Positions 33,691-43,016 of a stretch of 64,000 bases of DNA are shown piece by piece. Each line of letters begins with the position of its first letter. Position 1 is the stretch's first letter. Below the pieces are notes generated by a model, which had not been told where the DNA came from, made no database searches, and was given only the letters and a program-made list of their open reading frames with translations. The DNA is from Cellvibrionales bacterium UBA4451 (GTDB lineage: Bacteria; Pseudomonadota; Gammaproteobacteria; Pseudomonadales; Porticoccaceae), in the NCBI GenBank assembly GCA_002390285.1, contig DGPB01000008.1, positions 1-64,000 of the forward strand, in the 5' to 3' direction. Position numbers and translations under genes: made by a program.

Positions 33691-36600
33691 ATGTAGTTCG
33701 GCTGCTGAAAGGAATCGTTCGGAAAACCCTACTATTGTTGGCATTTCTGGTGATTGCTCTTGCCTTGCTGGTGTCGGTGGGTCGTGAAGCCATTAATAAC
33801 TTGGACGATTACCGGTCAGAAATTAATCACTACGCCTCTGTGTTACTAGACCTTGAGTTGGTTAGCATGGAGTTGCAGGGTGAATGGCATCAGCTAACAC
33901 CACAGGTGTCCGCTAATGATTTGTCCATTTACGGTTATGACCAGATAAAACCAGCCGTTAAGCTAGATCGTGTAACCATGGACCTTGACCTAGTTCAAAG
34001 TCTCTTATCCCGGCAGTTAGTTTGGCGTGATCTACAGCTGGGGAGTGTGAGCCTGATAGCAAAGGAGGACGCTACAGGTGTCTGGACTATTGCTGGGCTG
34101 TCTCTGATTGGGGGTGATGGAGGCATGAATGATTTTTTAGATGTACTGCTCTATAGCGCCCACCTTGAAATTCAACAGGTTTCTCTCACTCTAGATTTTT
34201 TCTCTGGAACGTCCGAAGTGTTGGAAGCGCACGATATTTTGTTAGAGAACAGTGGCGATTTCCATCGTCTGCTAGCGGCTGTCAATTTGGCAGGGGATGA
34301 GCACACAGCCAAACTTATCGCTGAGGGTCATGGTGACCATCGAGATTATAAAAATTTTGAGGGATCGGGATATCTGAAGCTTCATCATATTAATTTTAGT
34401 GGTTCGCTCAGTGCGCTTGCTAGGGGGTGGTTCCCCAAAATTGTTGAGCGTGTTGGTGATATTGAAACAGAGATCGATGGGGAGCTATGGATTAATGCTG
34501 AAAGAGGCGGGGGCGCGAGTCTCGTCGGTCGACTTTCTGCTGCAGAAGTGCCTCTTAATTGGCTTAAAGATGCGGCGCCTTTAACTAATTTCAACACAGA
34601 GATTACGGGTTGGTTTAATCCAGGTGAAGAATGGGGCTTGCGCATACAGGGTTTGGATTTTGACTGGGGTGAGCTGCAAATAAACCCATTGGATATTAAC
34701 CTCCTTCAGAAAGTGGGTGCAGAGTGGTACAACGGTTCTCTGGCAATTAGCCAGATCAACTTATCACTGTTGGATGACTTGCTGCTAAAAACCGGGCTAG
34801 CTCCGGATTCTGTAGTAAATATTATTCAAGAGCTTCAACCGGCGGGAACTGTTCGTTCCCTCCACCTAGATTTATCCCTAGAAAATGAGGTGCCCGATGT
34901 CCAAATTCGGGCCAACTTGGATAATGTTTCCGTTTCCTCTTGGCATGGTGCACCAGCAAGTCGTCAGATCAATGGTTATGTTGAAGTCAATAACGGCTCT
35001 GGTTTGGTCGAGCTGGATAGTCCAAATGGTTTCGCCATGCATTACCCTCAAATATTTGACCAGTACATGGAGCACAGTGCTATCAGGGGACAGGTGAAAT
35101 GGCACTGGAATGCAGAAAACCATGCCGTGACGGTCACCAGTGGTCCACTTGAACTGGGCGGAGAGGAGGGGCAGGGAACAGCATACCTCTATCTTGATAT
35201 TCCACTTGGTCAGCCTGATAACAAGCCTGAAATGTATTTGTCCCTCGGTGTTCGCAATACTCATTCCCGGTATAGACCCCGTTACTTGCCAAATAATCTA
35301 AGCTCGGGGTTGCTTGATTGGCTTGATCAATCTATGGGTGATATATCCATACCTGAGTTGGGCTTTGTCTGGAGAGGCTCGCTGTCTAGGGGACAGGCCA
35401 ATCTACATTCACTTCAGCTTTACCTCAATACCACTAATGGTGACCTGAGGTTTCATCCAGACTGGCCAGCCTTGGAGAAAATGGATGCACTCGTGACCCT
35501 CGACGATAGTGAGCTCGATGGGGAGATAAAAACTGCCGCACTCGGTAAAACGCTTGTGAAACACGGTGACGTACTTGTCCGTCCTGCTCCAAAAAAGGGC
35601 CTAGAGTTGCTGATCAATGGTGTAGTGACTGCTGATGTTGGCGATGCTGTTGGTGTGCTTGCCGAATCACCACTAAAGTCTCGTGTTAACGGGCTATCGG
35701 GTTGGCAGTTATCAGGGGGTAGCCAGATCAATTTTGACCTTACGATCCCCCTGTCAGCGGGTGCAGTGGGTGGATCTTATATTGTGGATACCAATCTTTC
35801 TCAAGCGCGAATAGCACTACCTAAAACAGACATTTCTTTTGAACAAATGCAGGGTGTACTCCATTATCGCGATGGTAAGGGCTTGTTTTCCAACGATCTT
35901 AAAGGATTCTTTTGGGGGGAGCCCGTGGCAGCTAATCTCGCCACTAAGCAGGATGATCTTGTTGTAAATATGACGGGGCATTTATCTATGCCCTCTCTGG
36001 GTAAGTTTCTTAATTTGCCATCAGGTCAGATCCTTCAGGGAAAAACAGACGTTAAGGCCAATTTATGGGTTCCGCTGGAAGACGTGACCTTACCTCTGAA
36101 GTTGAAAATACACAGCCAGTTAAAGGGTGTGGTATTTAACCTCCCCGCGCCCTTTGGGAAAGAGGCTGATAGTAAACGGGATGTAACGGCCGATATTGTG
36201 TTTGCAGATAGCAGGGATATTAAGGTGGCAATGGATGACAGTTTGCGGGTACATCTAATTCAGAAAGAGGGTGTTCTGGTTCGAGGATTACTGGCTCGGG
36301 ATAGCGAGCAGACCACACTGCCAGAAGTAGGGCAGCTTATGGCTGTTGGACATCTTGAAAATTTTGTTCTCTCCGAGTGGCAGGTAGTTTATTCGCAATT
36401 GTTTAGGGATACCGTAGATCCGGGTAAGACTTTGTCTCCAGTATTTGATCTGTACATTGAGAAGCTTGATGTAGCCGGCCTTTCTTTTGAGAAAGCCGCA
36501 GTAAAAGGAAGTCACAAAGATGAGGGCTGGCAGATTGTAATTGATAGTGATTTGGCAGTAGGTCAGGTTTTTCTTCCCAAGGATACAACGTTGCCCATAG

Positions 36601-37613
36601 TGCTTGATTTGGACAGGTTGTCAGTACCAACGCCTACCGAGGCTGGTGGTGATGCCGACAGTCTTGATCCGGCGAGTTTGCCCCATGTGCAGTTGTCGGT
36701 AAAAAACTTGAGTGTTGGCGATAGGCTTTTTGGTGAAGCCAGTTTTTTGATGAAACCTCAGTCGAATGGCGTGATGATTTCTGGCATCGATGCCAACCTG
36801 CTTGGTTTGCAGGTGGGCGATAAAGAATATGAAACCACCCTGGAATGGACGTATGAGGATGGGAGTCACCATACGCTGGTTGATGGTCTGTTCCGCGCCG
36901 GTAATTTGGGTGATGTCATGGAGGCATGGGGATTACCTGAGATTCTGGATAGTGATGAGGCCAACTTTTTTGCGGAGATGATCTGGCCGGGGAAACCGTG
37001 GGAAATATCGACGACAACAATGAAGGGCGCCATGTCACTACACTTGGAAAAAGGACGCTTTTATCAATCGCCGAAGGGTGCGACCAAGCAGATGATCCGC
37101 TTGATCAGCCTGTTTAACTTCGACAACTGGCTGCGGCGTTTGCGCTTGGACTTTTCGGATTTGTTTCAGGAAGGTATGGGCTATGATGAAATGCAGGGTG
37201 GGCTCGTATTTGATCAGGGCACGATGACCTTTGATGCCCCCATTGTCGTAAAACTAACCTCAGGTCGCGTCAAGTTGTCTGGTACCGCTAATTTGCTATC
37301 AGAGGATATCGATGCTCATTTAGTGACCACATTGCCTTTGGGTACTAATTTACCCTGGGTGGTGGCATTGATTGGTGGTCTTCCTGCGGCAGCGGGGGTG
37401 TATGTCACTGGCAAAGTGTTCAAGAAGCAGGTGGATAGATTATCGAGCATTAGCTATCGAATTACCGGGCCGTGGAGTGAACCTGAGGTTGTTGTTGAGC
37501 GAATTTTTAGTGACAAAATCTTCAGTAACAAAAGATCGAATGATAAAAGTGGCACCGCAACAATCAGTCCAACAATTATCACATCAGGCGATTCGGACGA
37601 GAGTCAAAAGTGA
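33687..37613 (+). CDS. yhdP: YhdP-family AsmA-like protein (bacterial bridge-like lipid transfer)
   Basis: 1308 aa with an N-terminal transmembrane helix (about residues 12-32) and a very long periplasmic beta-rich region. Such proteins are thought to form a groove that carries phospholipids from the inner to the outer membrane. The C-terminal region beyond about residue 1050 (MEAWGLPEILDSDEANFFAE, AAAGVYVTGKVFKKQ) is the AsmA_2-type domain. The start is TTG at 33687; an in-frame TAA at 33675 rules out an upstream start, and AAGGG precedes it. The stop overlaps the nitrilase gene by 4 bp (GTGA). Confidence 0.95.
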   Translation: MNVVRLLKGIVRKTLLLLAFLVIALALLVSVGREAINNLDDYRSEINHYASVLLDLELVSMELQGEWHQLTPQVSANDLSIYGYDQIKPAVKLDRVTMDLDLVQSLLSRQLVWRDLQLGSVSLIAKEDATGVWTIAGLSLIGGDGGMNDFLDVLLYSAHLEIQQVSLTLDFFSGTSEVLEAHDILLENSGDFHRLLAAVNLAGDEHTAKLIAEGHGDHRDYKNFEGSGYLKLHHINFSGSLSALARGWFPKIVERVGDIETEIDGELWINAERGGGASLVGRLSAAEVPLNWLKDAAPLTNFNTEITGWFNPGEEWGLRIQGLDFDWGELQINPLDINLLQKVGAEWYNGSLAISQINLSLLDDLLLKTGLAPDSVVNIIQELQPAGTVRSLHLDLSLENEVPDVQIRANLDNVSVSSWHGAPASRQINGYVEVNNGSGLVELDSPNGFAMHYPQIFDQYMEHSAIRGQVKWHWNAENHAVTVTSGPLELGGEEGQGTAYLYLDIPLGQPDNKPEMYLSLGVRNTHSRYRPRYLPNNLSSGLLDWLDQSMGDISIPELGFVWRGSLSRGQANLHSLQLYLNTTNGDLRFHPDWPALEKMDALVTLDDSELDGEIKTAALGKTLVKHGDVLVRPAPKKGLELLINGVVTADVGDAVGVLAESPLKSRVNGLSGWQLSGGSQINFDLTIPLSAGAVGGSYIVDTNLSQARIALPKTDISFEQMQGVLHYRDGKGLFSNDLKGFFWGEPVAANLATKQDDLVVNMTGHLSMPSLGKFLNLPSGQILQGKTDVKANLWVPLEDVTLPLKLKIHSQLKGVVFNLPAPFGKEADSKRDVTADIVFADSRDIKVAMDDSLRVHLIQKEGVLVRGLLARDSEQTTLPEVGQLMAVGHLENFVLSEWQVVYSQLFRDTVDPGKTLSPVFDLYIEKLDVAGLSFEKAAVKGSHKDEGWQIVIDSDLAVGQVFLPKDTTLPIVLDLDRLSVPTPTEAGGDADSLDPASLPHVQLSVKNLSVGDRLFGEASFLMKPQSNGVMISGIDANLLGLQVGDKEYETTLEWTYEDGSHHTLVDGLFRAGNLGDVMEAWGLPEILDSDEANFFAEMIWPGKPWEISTTTMKGAMSLHLEKGRFYQSPKGATKQMIRLISLFNFDNWLRRLRLDFSDLFQEGMGYDEMQGGLVFDQGTMTFDAPIVVKLTSGRVKLSGTANLLSEDIDAHLVTTLPLGTNLPWVVALIGGLPAAAGVYVTGKVFKKQVDRLSSISYRITGPWSEPEVVVERIFSDKIFSNKRSNDKSGTATISPTIITSGDSDESQK

Positions 37614-38440
37614 GCCAGGTTGCTGCGCTGCAAATGACCAGTGGTGGTAGCCTTGAAGCCAATCTACAGCAGGCACAGAGCCTGATTGAGCAGGCGGTAA
37701 AACAGGGAGCAAAACTATTGGTGCTTCCCGAGTATTTTGCTTACCACGGTTGTGGGGATATTTCAGCCACTGCCCAGCAAGAACAGTATTCCACTGGTCC
37801 CGCACGCACGTTTTTAGCCGAGCAGGCAAGCTATCATCAAGTTTGGATTGTGGGAGGCACTATCCCCGTTGCGATCCCTGATGATGAGAGAGCAATGGCC
37901 AGCTGCTTTGTGGTGAACGACGAAGGTCGAGAAGTGGCCTGTTATCAAAAAATACATCTGTTCGATGCGCTGGTGGATGATGCCAAAGGCCGTTATCGCG
38001 AGTCAGACAATTACTGCCATGGGGATCAACCGGTAGTGGTAGAAACGCCGTTTGGCAAGTTGGGTTTGACGGTCTGTTACGATCTACGCTTCCCCGAACT
38101 ATATCGCTATCTCGCCGACCAAGGCGCAGAAATAATGGTGGTACCCTCCGCCTTTACCGCGACCACTGGTGAGGCTCACTGGCAGTTGCTGTTGCGAGCG
38201 AGAGCGGTTGAAAATTTGTGCTATGTGATCGGTGCGAATATGGGCGACCGTACTCATCCAAAACAGCCTACTTGGGGTGGTTCCGCTGTTGTAGATCCTT
38301 GGGGCAATATCCTGTCCGAACTGGATGACGGGCAGGGTGTGGTGACCGCAGGCATCGACCTAGATTACCTAAAAAAACTACGACAGAAAATGCCCGTGCA
38401 TGAACATCGGCGGTTTAGTGTGGTCAAACCCTCACACTAA
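37610..38440 (+). CDS. carbon-nitrogen hydrolase, Nit1/deaminated-glutathione amidase type
   Basis: 276-aa nitrilase-superfamily enzyme with the Glu-Lys-Cys triad visible: Glu41 in VLPEYFAYHG, Lys114 in YQKIHLFD and Cys156 in LTVCYDLRFPELYRYL. The last motif is typical of the Nit1 group, which repairs deaminated glutathione. The start is GTG, overlapping yhdP by 4 bp. In Pseudomonas this gene is followed by tldD; here msrB follows. Confidence 0.93.
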   Translation: MSQVAALQMTSGGSLEANLQQAQSLIEQAVKQGAKLLVLPEYFAYHGCGDISATAQQEQYSTGPARTFLAEQASYHQVWIVGGTIPVAIPDDERAMASCFVVNDEGREVACYQKIHLFDALVDDAKGRYRESDNYCHGDQPVVVETPFGKLGLTVCYDLRFPELYRYLADQGAEIMVVPSAFTATTGEAHWQLLLRARAVENLCYVIGANMGDRTHPKQPTWGGSAVVDPWGNILSELDDGQGVVTAGIDLDYLKKLRQKMPVHEHRRFSVVKPSH

Positions 38441-38494
38441 ACTCTTACGCCCTGATTTTTATCCTATTGGTCAGGTCGCACGTTAGGCCAAATT

Positions 38495-39019
38495 ATGAAT
38501 AACCGAATTTTTCTGATGCTTACTGTGCTGCTTGCAGTACCGTTCAATTTTGCTATTGCCGTAGATAGCCCTCACACCAATATGACCGTGGATCAAGCCA
38601 AGCAGTTAATTGCCAAAAGCCGTGATCTGGATACCATTCCCGAAGAGATTTGGAGGCAATTACTCACCCCCAAACAGTTTAATATTCTTTGGGAAAAGGG
38701 CACCGAGCATGCTTTTACCGGTGCGCTACTGAGTAACAAACAAAAGGGCACCTATGTGACAGCAGGGTGTCGATTGCCGGTTTTCCACTCCAGCCAAAAA
38801 TATAAGTCCGGCACTGGTTGGCCTAGTTTTTGGGAAATGCATAAGCCCGAGAATATAGGCTTAAAAGATGACTGGTCATGGATGGGAAAGCGCACGGAAG
38901 TGGTGTCTGCCTGTGGTGAACACCTAGGCCATGTCTTTGAGGATGGCCCGCGGCCTACAGGACTGCGCTATTGTATTAACTCTGAAGCGTTACTATTTAT
39001 TCCTGATGGTGAAGAATAA
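38495..39019 (+). CDS. msrB: periplasmic peptide-methionine (R)-S-oxide reductase MsrB
   Basis: 174 aa with a signal peptide ending near residue 22. The MsrB fold is recognised by YKSGTGWPSFWE, EHLGHVFEDGPRPTGLRYC and Cys160 as the catalytic cysteine in RYCINSEALLF. The zinc-binding CxxC pairs are half lost: T89 and V137 replace the first cysteine of each pair, while C92 and C140 remain. This may be a zinc-free form whose remaining cysteines serve as recycling residues. It follows the nitrilase by 54 bp and may share its transcript. Confidence 0.92.
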   Translation: MNNRIFLMLTVLLAVPFNFAIAVDSPHTNMTVDQAKQLIAKSRDLDTIPEEIWRQLLTPKQFNILWEKGTEHAFTGALLSNKQKGTYVTAGCRLPVFHSSQKYKSGTGWPSFWEMHKPENIGLKDDWSWMGKRTEVVSACGEHLGHVFEDGPRPTGLRYCINSEALLFIPDGEE

Positions 39020-39151
39020 CTGCTCTGCTTTAAAAGGGCAGACCGTTAGGGGTGGAACCTGCCATTGAATCGATATAATATCCCGGCCTGCCAGCTATTA
39101 CAGCTTGTGTGATTAAGTAGAACCCCATTAAAAGCTTAAAAGGTAAGTAAT

Positions 39152-39436
39152 ATGACCACAGAATTTGAATGCGCTTCTTTTGATGATCTTGTTCTTGTTA
39201 TTGGTGACATCGAGTTTAAGTATTCTGAATGTGAGATCATGTCAGAAAGAGCAAACAAACGATTTCCTAATGTTGAGCTTATTCTCAAATCACCCTGTGG
39301 ACATTTTGCTGAAGCGCTCGTGTCTTCCCATGACTCTGAAGTTGGGAAGGAAAATATTGTTCGTGGAGAGTACGACGGCTTACTTATCGAGGAAGATGTG
39401 GCTCTTAGCTTGGCCAAACTTGCCAATGCCTATTAG
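39152..39436 (+). CDS. hypothetical protein (94 aa)
   Basis: 94-aa acidic protein starting MTTEFECASFDDLVLVIGDI, with AAGGTAAG just before the ATG. It contains four cysteine residues and no signal peptide or membrane segment. I do not recognise the family. It is flanked by msrB and a CorC-like gene, with 132 and 349 bp of non-coding DNA. Codon choice appears AT-rich relative to neighbours, so horizontal acquisition is possible but not shown. Confidence 0.6.
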   Translation: MTTEFECASFDDLVLVIGDIEFKYSECEIMSERANKRFPNVELILKSPCGHFAEALVSSHDSEVGKENIVRGEYDGLLIEEDVALSLAKLANAY

Positions 39437-39785
39437 TCCATTTTCACTAATAGGTTCCTTAATGGTTCTAATGTAGTCGTTCTCTTTTCTCAAATGCGTC
39501 CTGGGGGCGCTTACGACCAACCGCACCCAACGCCTATTATCCTAGTAACCCTGAAACCTCCCTGCGTATATGGCTTATATTTAAGTTGTGGACATATGCC
39601 AACGACTTAAGAAGCCATAGAACGCAAGAGACAAGCCTTTTGTTATTGGCATGGTACTTTTTCAAGGTGCTAACTACCTCCACTTTGACTTTATTCCGGT
39701 TAAACTACCAGCATGTGAATTGGTTCTGACAATTCCGCCGCTATTATTTAGGGAAGAGTATTCAGGGGCGAGTGGTGGAGATTAT
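39437..39785 (+). promoter_or_regulatory. 349-bp gap with a candidate promoter for the CorC-like gene
   Basis: TTGGTT (39720-39725) and TATTAT (39742-39747), 16 bp apart, lie 38 bp before the ATG at 39786 and could be a sigma-70 promoter. The reading frame is open from 39651, but the N-terminal extension it would add has no similarity and contains this promoter. Otherwise the gap shows no gene or repeat. Confidence 0.35.
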
Positions 39786-41045
39786 ATGAGTTCTCAAGTT
39801 AATCGAGCAGGTTGGATATTATTAGTACCCTTTCTTTTGACCATAGCCGGGTCAGCCTTTGCTGTAGGTGTCGATGCTAGTGTTGGTATAGGTAGTTCTA
39901 ACATAGACAATACATTACGGCCTCTTCAAGAAAAATCCAATGCAATTTTTCTCCTCATCATCTTTGTCTCTATGGCATTGATTATCTCTTTTCTGTGTTC
40001 AGTGGCCGAAACAGTTCTATTGAGTATTACGCCTTCGTATATAGAGGGTTTGAGAGAGAAAAATCCTGAGCGGTCACATCGTATAAAGTTACTGCGTCAG
40101 GAAAAAATAGACCGATCTCTTGCTGCAATTCTAACGATGAATACCATCGCACATACCGTTGGAGCCATTGAGGCCGGGGCGCAATCAGCAGTTGTCTTTG
40201 GTAGTGCCTGGGTCGGGTTGTTCTCAGGGGTCATGACGTTAATGATTTTATTCTTGTCTGAAATTATTCCTAAAACATTAGGTGCCGTTTATTGGCGAAA
40301 TTTGGTTGGGGTGACCGAGGTGTTTATCCGAATCCTGATAGTGATAATGTATCCATTAGTGGTCGCTTCAGAGGGCATGACCAGAGTTATTACTAGAGGA
40401 AAAAGTGTTCACCCGTTTAGTCGTGATGAGTTTTTAGCCATGGTTGGCTTCGGTCAAAAAATGGGTGAAATTGATGAGCACGAATCAAAAATAATTAAGA
40501 ATTTATTTCGGTTTAGATCGTTAAAAGTCACCGATATTATGACCCCCCGTATCGTTATAACCGCACTGTCTGAGAATATGTTAGCCACCGAGGCGCAACA
40601 GGCCTTGCGGCATTGCCCGTTCTCCCGGTTACCATTGTATGGAGTGAATATCGACGACATTACTGGCTTTGCTCTGAAAGATAAAATTATGTTGTATAAG
40701 CCATCGGGGCGAGAAGAACTAACACTTCAATCCTTCAAGAGAGAAATTCACACCATTCCAGATTCCATGTTGTTGCCTAAGTTGTTAGATTTTTTTCTCG
40801 ACAACCGTCAGCAGATTGCCATTATTGTAGATGAGTATGGTGGCATTAAAGGGCTGGTGAGCTTAGAGGATGTGATCGAAACGTTGTTGGGAATGGATAT
40901 TGTCGACGAGACGGATGATGTGGCTGATATGCGAGCACTGGCGAGGCAGAAATGGGTTAAGCGTGCCGGGAATCTTGGCTTTGAATTGCCCGATGATATT
41001 TTAGATTCGAAAGAAAATGAAGATAAAAAGAATGATAAAAAATAA
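39786..41045 (+). CDS. CNNM/CorC-type transporter (DUF21 plus CBS domains)
   Basis: 419 aa from the ATG at 39786, which has GGAG 8 bases upstream. A possible signal or first transmembrane helix is followed by the DUF21 domain (about residues 55-230) with several transmembrane segments. Two CBS motifs follow near residues 250-375, including VTDIMTPRIVITALSENM and IAIIVDEYGGIKGLVSLEDVIETLLG. Relatives mediate Mg/Co efflux or Na-coupled magnesium transport; the exact ion is not known here. The longer frame from 39651 is less likely. An AT-rich hairpin follows the stop. Confidence 0.88.
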   Translation: MSSQVNRAGWILLVPFLLTIAGSAFAVGVDASVGIGSSNIDNTLRPLQEKSNAIFLLIIFVSMALIISFLCSVAETVLLSITPSYIEGLREKNPERSHRIKLLRQEKIDRSLAAILTMNTIAHTVGAIEAGAQSAVVFGSAWVGLFSGVMTLMILFLSEIIPKTLGAVYWRNLVGVTEVFIRILIVIMYPLVVASEGMTRVITRGKSVHPFSRDEFLAMVGFGQKMGEIDEHESKIIKNLFRFRSLKVTDIMTPRIVITALSENMLATEAQQALRHCPFSRLPLYGVNIDDITGFALKDKIMLYKPSGREELTLQSFKREIHTIPDSMLLPKLLDFFLDNRQQIAIIVDEYGGIKGLVSLEDVIETLLGMDIVDETDDVADMRALARQKWVKRAGNLGFELPDDILDSKENEDKKNDKK

Positions 41046-41073
41046 TTATCTAGTAATGTAGATAAATATTTTT
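41046..41073 (+). terminator. weak intrinsic terminator after the CorC-like gene
   Basis: TTATCTA (41046-41052) and TAGATAA (41059-41065) form a 7-bp AT-rich stem around a 6-nt loop, followed by ATATTTTT. It lies between convergent genes. The stem is short, so termination strength is doubtful. Confidence 0.4.
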
Positions 41074-41437
41074 AGTGAAAGTTTCTCAGGGTATTGTCAC
41101 GAAAACGTTTCTGCCAATTTCCCCCGTGTTCACGCCCACAATTTTCTTCAGTGTCAAAGCTGATATGTTGACTAATATCACGAACTTTGATGTTTTCAGC
41201 CTCTAGTTTTTGTTTAATTAAATCTCGAAGATAATCATCTTTATTTGATGACCTTGTATCAGCTAGATCCGAATTTGTATTAAAAACACAAACAATAGAA
41301 AGTGAGTTGGGGAAGTTATCGTAGTTTGCGAAATGAGTAAGCCATCGGAAACCCTTTACGTTATCGAGAGCAGCGTCACAGACTTCAGTGAGAATGAGTC
41401 TAAGAGAATTTTCTATTTTCTTGTCAATTTTTCTCAT
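41072..41437 (-). CDS. conserved hypothetical protein (121 aa)
   Basis: 121-aa protein starting MRKIDKKIENSLRLILTEVC, with FRWLTHFANYDNFPNSL and HISFDTEENCGREHGGNW as conserved-looking stretches. It resembles a family of unnamed gammaproteobacterial proteins sometimes mislabelled as Fis family regulators; I see no helix-turn-helix. No signal or membrane segments. It is downstream of rlmH (gap 44 bp) where mrdA-rodA usually lie, so it may be cotranscribed with proA-nadD-rsfS-rlmH, or may have its own promoter. Confidence 0.75.
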   Translation of the reverse strand: MRKIDKKIENSLRLILTEVCDAALDNVKGFRWLTHFANYDNFPNSLSIVCVFNTNSDLADTRSSNKDDYLRDLIKQKLEAENIKVRDISQHISFDTEENCGREHGGNWQKRFRDNTLRNFH

Positions 41438-41481
41438 TTGATAGGGTGTAATCGCGCAATATGATTTAAAAAAATCTAGAT

Positions 41482-41949
41482 TTATCGGTGGTATGGGTGT
41501 CCAGAATTAATGGTTCCGGCACGGTAGATTTGTTCCACCAGTAAAATACGCACTAGGGGGTGAGGGAGGGTTAGTGCTGACAATGACCAGCGGCTGTTAG
41601 CACGCTTTAAGCATTCTGGTGCTAGGCCATCAGGGCCGCCGACCAGTAAGCTGAAGTTGTCACCGGAGAGCTGCCATTGTTGAAGCTTGTCCGCCAGTTG
41701 TTCCGTACCCCAGGGCTTGCCTAGTACATCCAGTGCAATGACATGGTCGTGTTCACCGATAGCTTTGAGCATGGCTTCGCCCTCGCGGTTGATGGCGCGG
41801 TTAATATCTGCGCCTTTTCCCCGTTGACCCAGTGGTAATTCGATAATGTCGAAGTTGAGTTCTGAAGGCAGGCGTTTCAGGTATTCATTGCAGCCAGCTT
41901 CTACCCAATCGGGCATTTTGGTGCCAACGGCAATGACTCTTAGTCGCAC
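41482..41949 (-). CDS. rlmH: 23S rRNA (pseudouridine1915-N3)-methyltransferase
   Basis: 155-aa SPOUT-class methyltransferase that modifies pseudouridine 1915 in 23S rRNA of assembled 70S ribosomes. It starts MRLRVIAVGTKMPDWV and has the SAM-binding knot LLVGGPDGLAPECL and C-terminal SLSALTLPHPLVRILLVEQIYRA. Length equals that of E. coli RlmH (155 aa). It is 6 bp after rsfS, the classic arrangement. mrdA and rodA, which normally follow, are not present. Confidence 0.97.
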   Translation of the reverse strand: MRLRVIAVGTKMPDWVEAGCNEYLKRLPSELNFDIIELPLGQRGKGADINRAINREGEAMLKAIGEHDHVIALDVLGKPWGTEQLADKLQQWQLSGDNFSLLVGGPDGLAPECLKRANSRWSLSALTLPHPLVRILLVEQIYRAGTINSGHPYHR

Positions 41950-41955
41950 TAGTTA

Positions 41956-42306
41956 TTATTCCTCATCGGCGGTCTTGCGGTCATTCGGGCGGACCGACCA
42001 GAGTTTTTCCAACTCATAAAATGCGCGGGTGTCGGGTTGCATCACGTGAAGTACGATGTCGCCGTAATCAACCAATACCCATTCGCCAGTATCCATTCCC
42101 TCAATACCGATTGGACGGAAACCGGCCTTTTTCCCATCATCCATCACGTTGTTAGCCAGTCCTTTAACCTGTCGGGTTGAGGTGCCGGTGGCGACGATGA
42201 TGGTGTCCATGACGTCTGTGAGGTCGCTAACATCAAGTGTCACAATATCTTTGCCTTTAACGTCTTCAAGGGCGTTAACTATGATGTCTTTTAGATCGTT
42301 ACTCAT
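41956..42306 (-). CDS. rsfS: ribosomal silencing factor RsfS
   Basis: 116-aa Iojap-related protein that binds L14 and blocks 30S-50S joining under poor growth conditions. GKDIVTLDVSDLTDVMDTIIVATGTSTRQVKGLA and the GEWVLVDYGDIVLHVMQPDTRAFYELEKLW core are typical of the family. Its start overlaps the nadD stop by 4 bp, and rlmH begins 6 bp later. Cotranscription with both is likely. Confidence 0.96.
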   Translation of the reverse strand: MSNDLKDIIVNALEDVKGKDIVTLDVSDLTDVMDTIIVATGTSTRQVKGLANNVMDDGKKAGFRPIGIEGMDTGEWVLVDYGDIVLHVMQPDTRAFYELEKLWSVRPNDRKTADEE

Positions 42307-42992
42307 TGAATTTCCTGTTGTGGTTTGTCTTTTTTATCTGAGTAGAGCTGATGCTGCCTAATGTAATCAATAACACTGTCAGGTACCAGATAACGGATGG
42401 ATTCTCCGCGTTGTAGTGCTTGACGAATACCTGTGGCCGATACGGGCAACAGGGTTATTTCCTTAATTAATATATTGCCTGCAGGCTGAGCCAGGAGTTG
42501 TTCTTCGCCCGATGCGCGATGTGCCTGAACAAATTCCAGTACTTCGCCACTCTGTGGCAGGTGCCATCCTGGCCTTGCCGCCGCTACCACATGGGCAACG
42601 TCTGTGAGTTCACGCCAGCGGTGCCACTGATTAAGATCGATCAGCGAATCCATACCAATGCAGAGGCATAGCGGTGTTTCAACACCGATCTCGGCACGAA
42701 TTTCCGTCAAGGTATCCAGTGTGTAAGAGAGGCCCTTTCGGTGTAACTCTCTAGCGTCGGCAACCAACCCTGGTTCATTAGCCAGTGCTAGTTGTAGCAT
42801 CGCCAGACGATGTTCAGCGTTGGTCTCGGGTTGCGCCTTGTGTGGTGGATTGGCGCTGGGAATCAGTCGCATTTCACTCAGCCCAAGTGTTTTTCGCAAT
42901 TCCACCGAGGCTCTGAGGTGCCCGATATGCACCGGATCAAAAGTACCACCAAATATGCCAATACCCTTTGAGTCATCAGCGTTCAGCTGCAT
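42303..42992 (-). CDS. nadD: nicotinate-nucleotide adenylyltransferase
   Basis: 229-aa enzyme that adenylates nicotinic acid mononucleotide to deamido-NAD. The nucleotide-binding GIFGGTFDPVHIGHLRAS motif, with the GxFxPxHxGH pattern, and the C-terminal LLPVSATGIRQALQRGESIRYLVPDSVIDYI (ISSTxxR-type) are intact. It overlaps rsfS by 4 bp and starts 24 bp after the proA stop. Confidence 0.97.
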   Translation of the reverse strand: MQLNADDSKGIGIFGGTFDPVHIGHLRASVELRKTLGLSEMRLIPSANPPHKAQPETNAEHRLAMLQLALANEPGLVADARELHRKGLSYTLDTLTEIRAEIGVETPLCLCIGMDSLIDLNQWHRWRELTDVAHVVAAARPGWHLPQSGEVLEFVQAHRASGEEQLLAQPAGNILIKEITLLPVSATGIRQALQRGESIRYLVPDSVIDYIRQHQLYSDKKDKPQQEIQ

Positions 42993-43016
42993 GTTTTATA
43001 AACCCGCACCGGTCGA

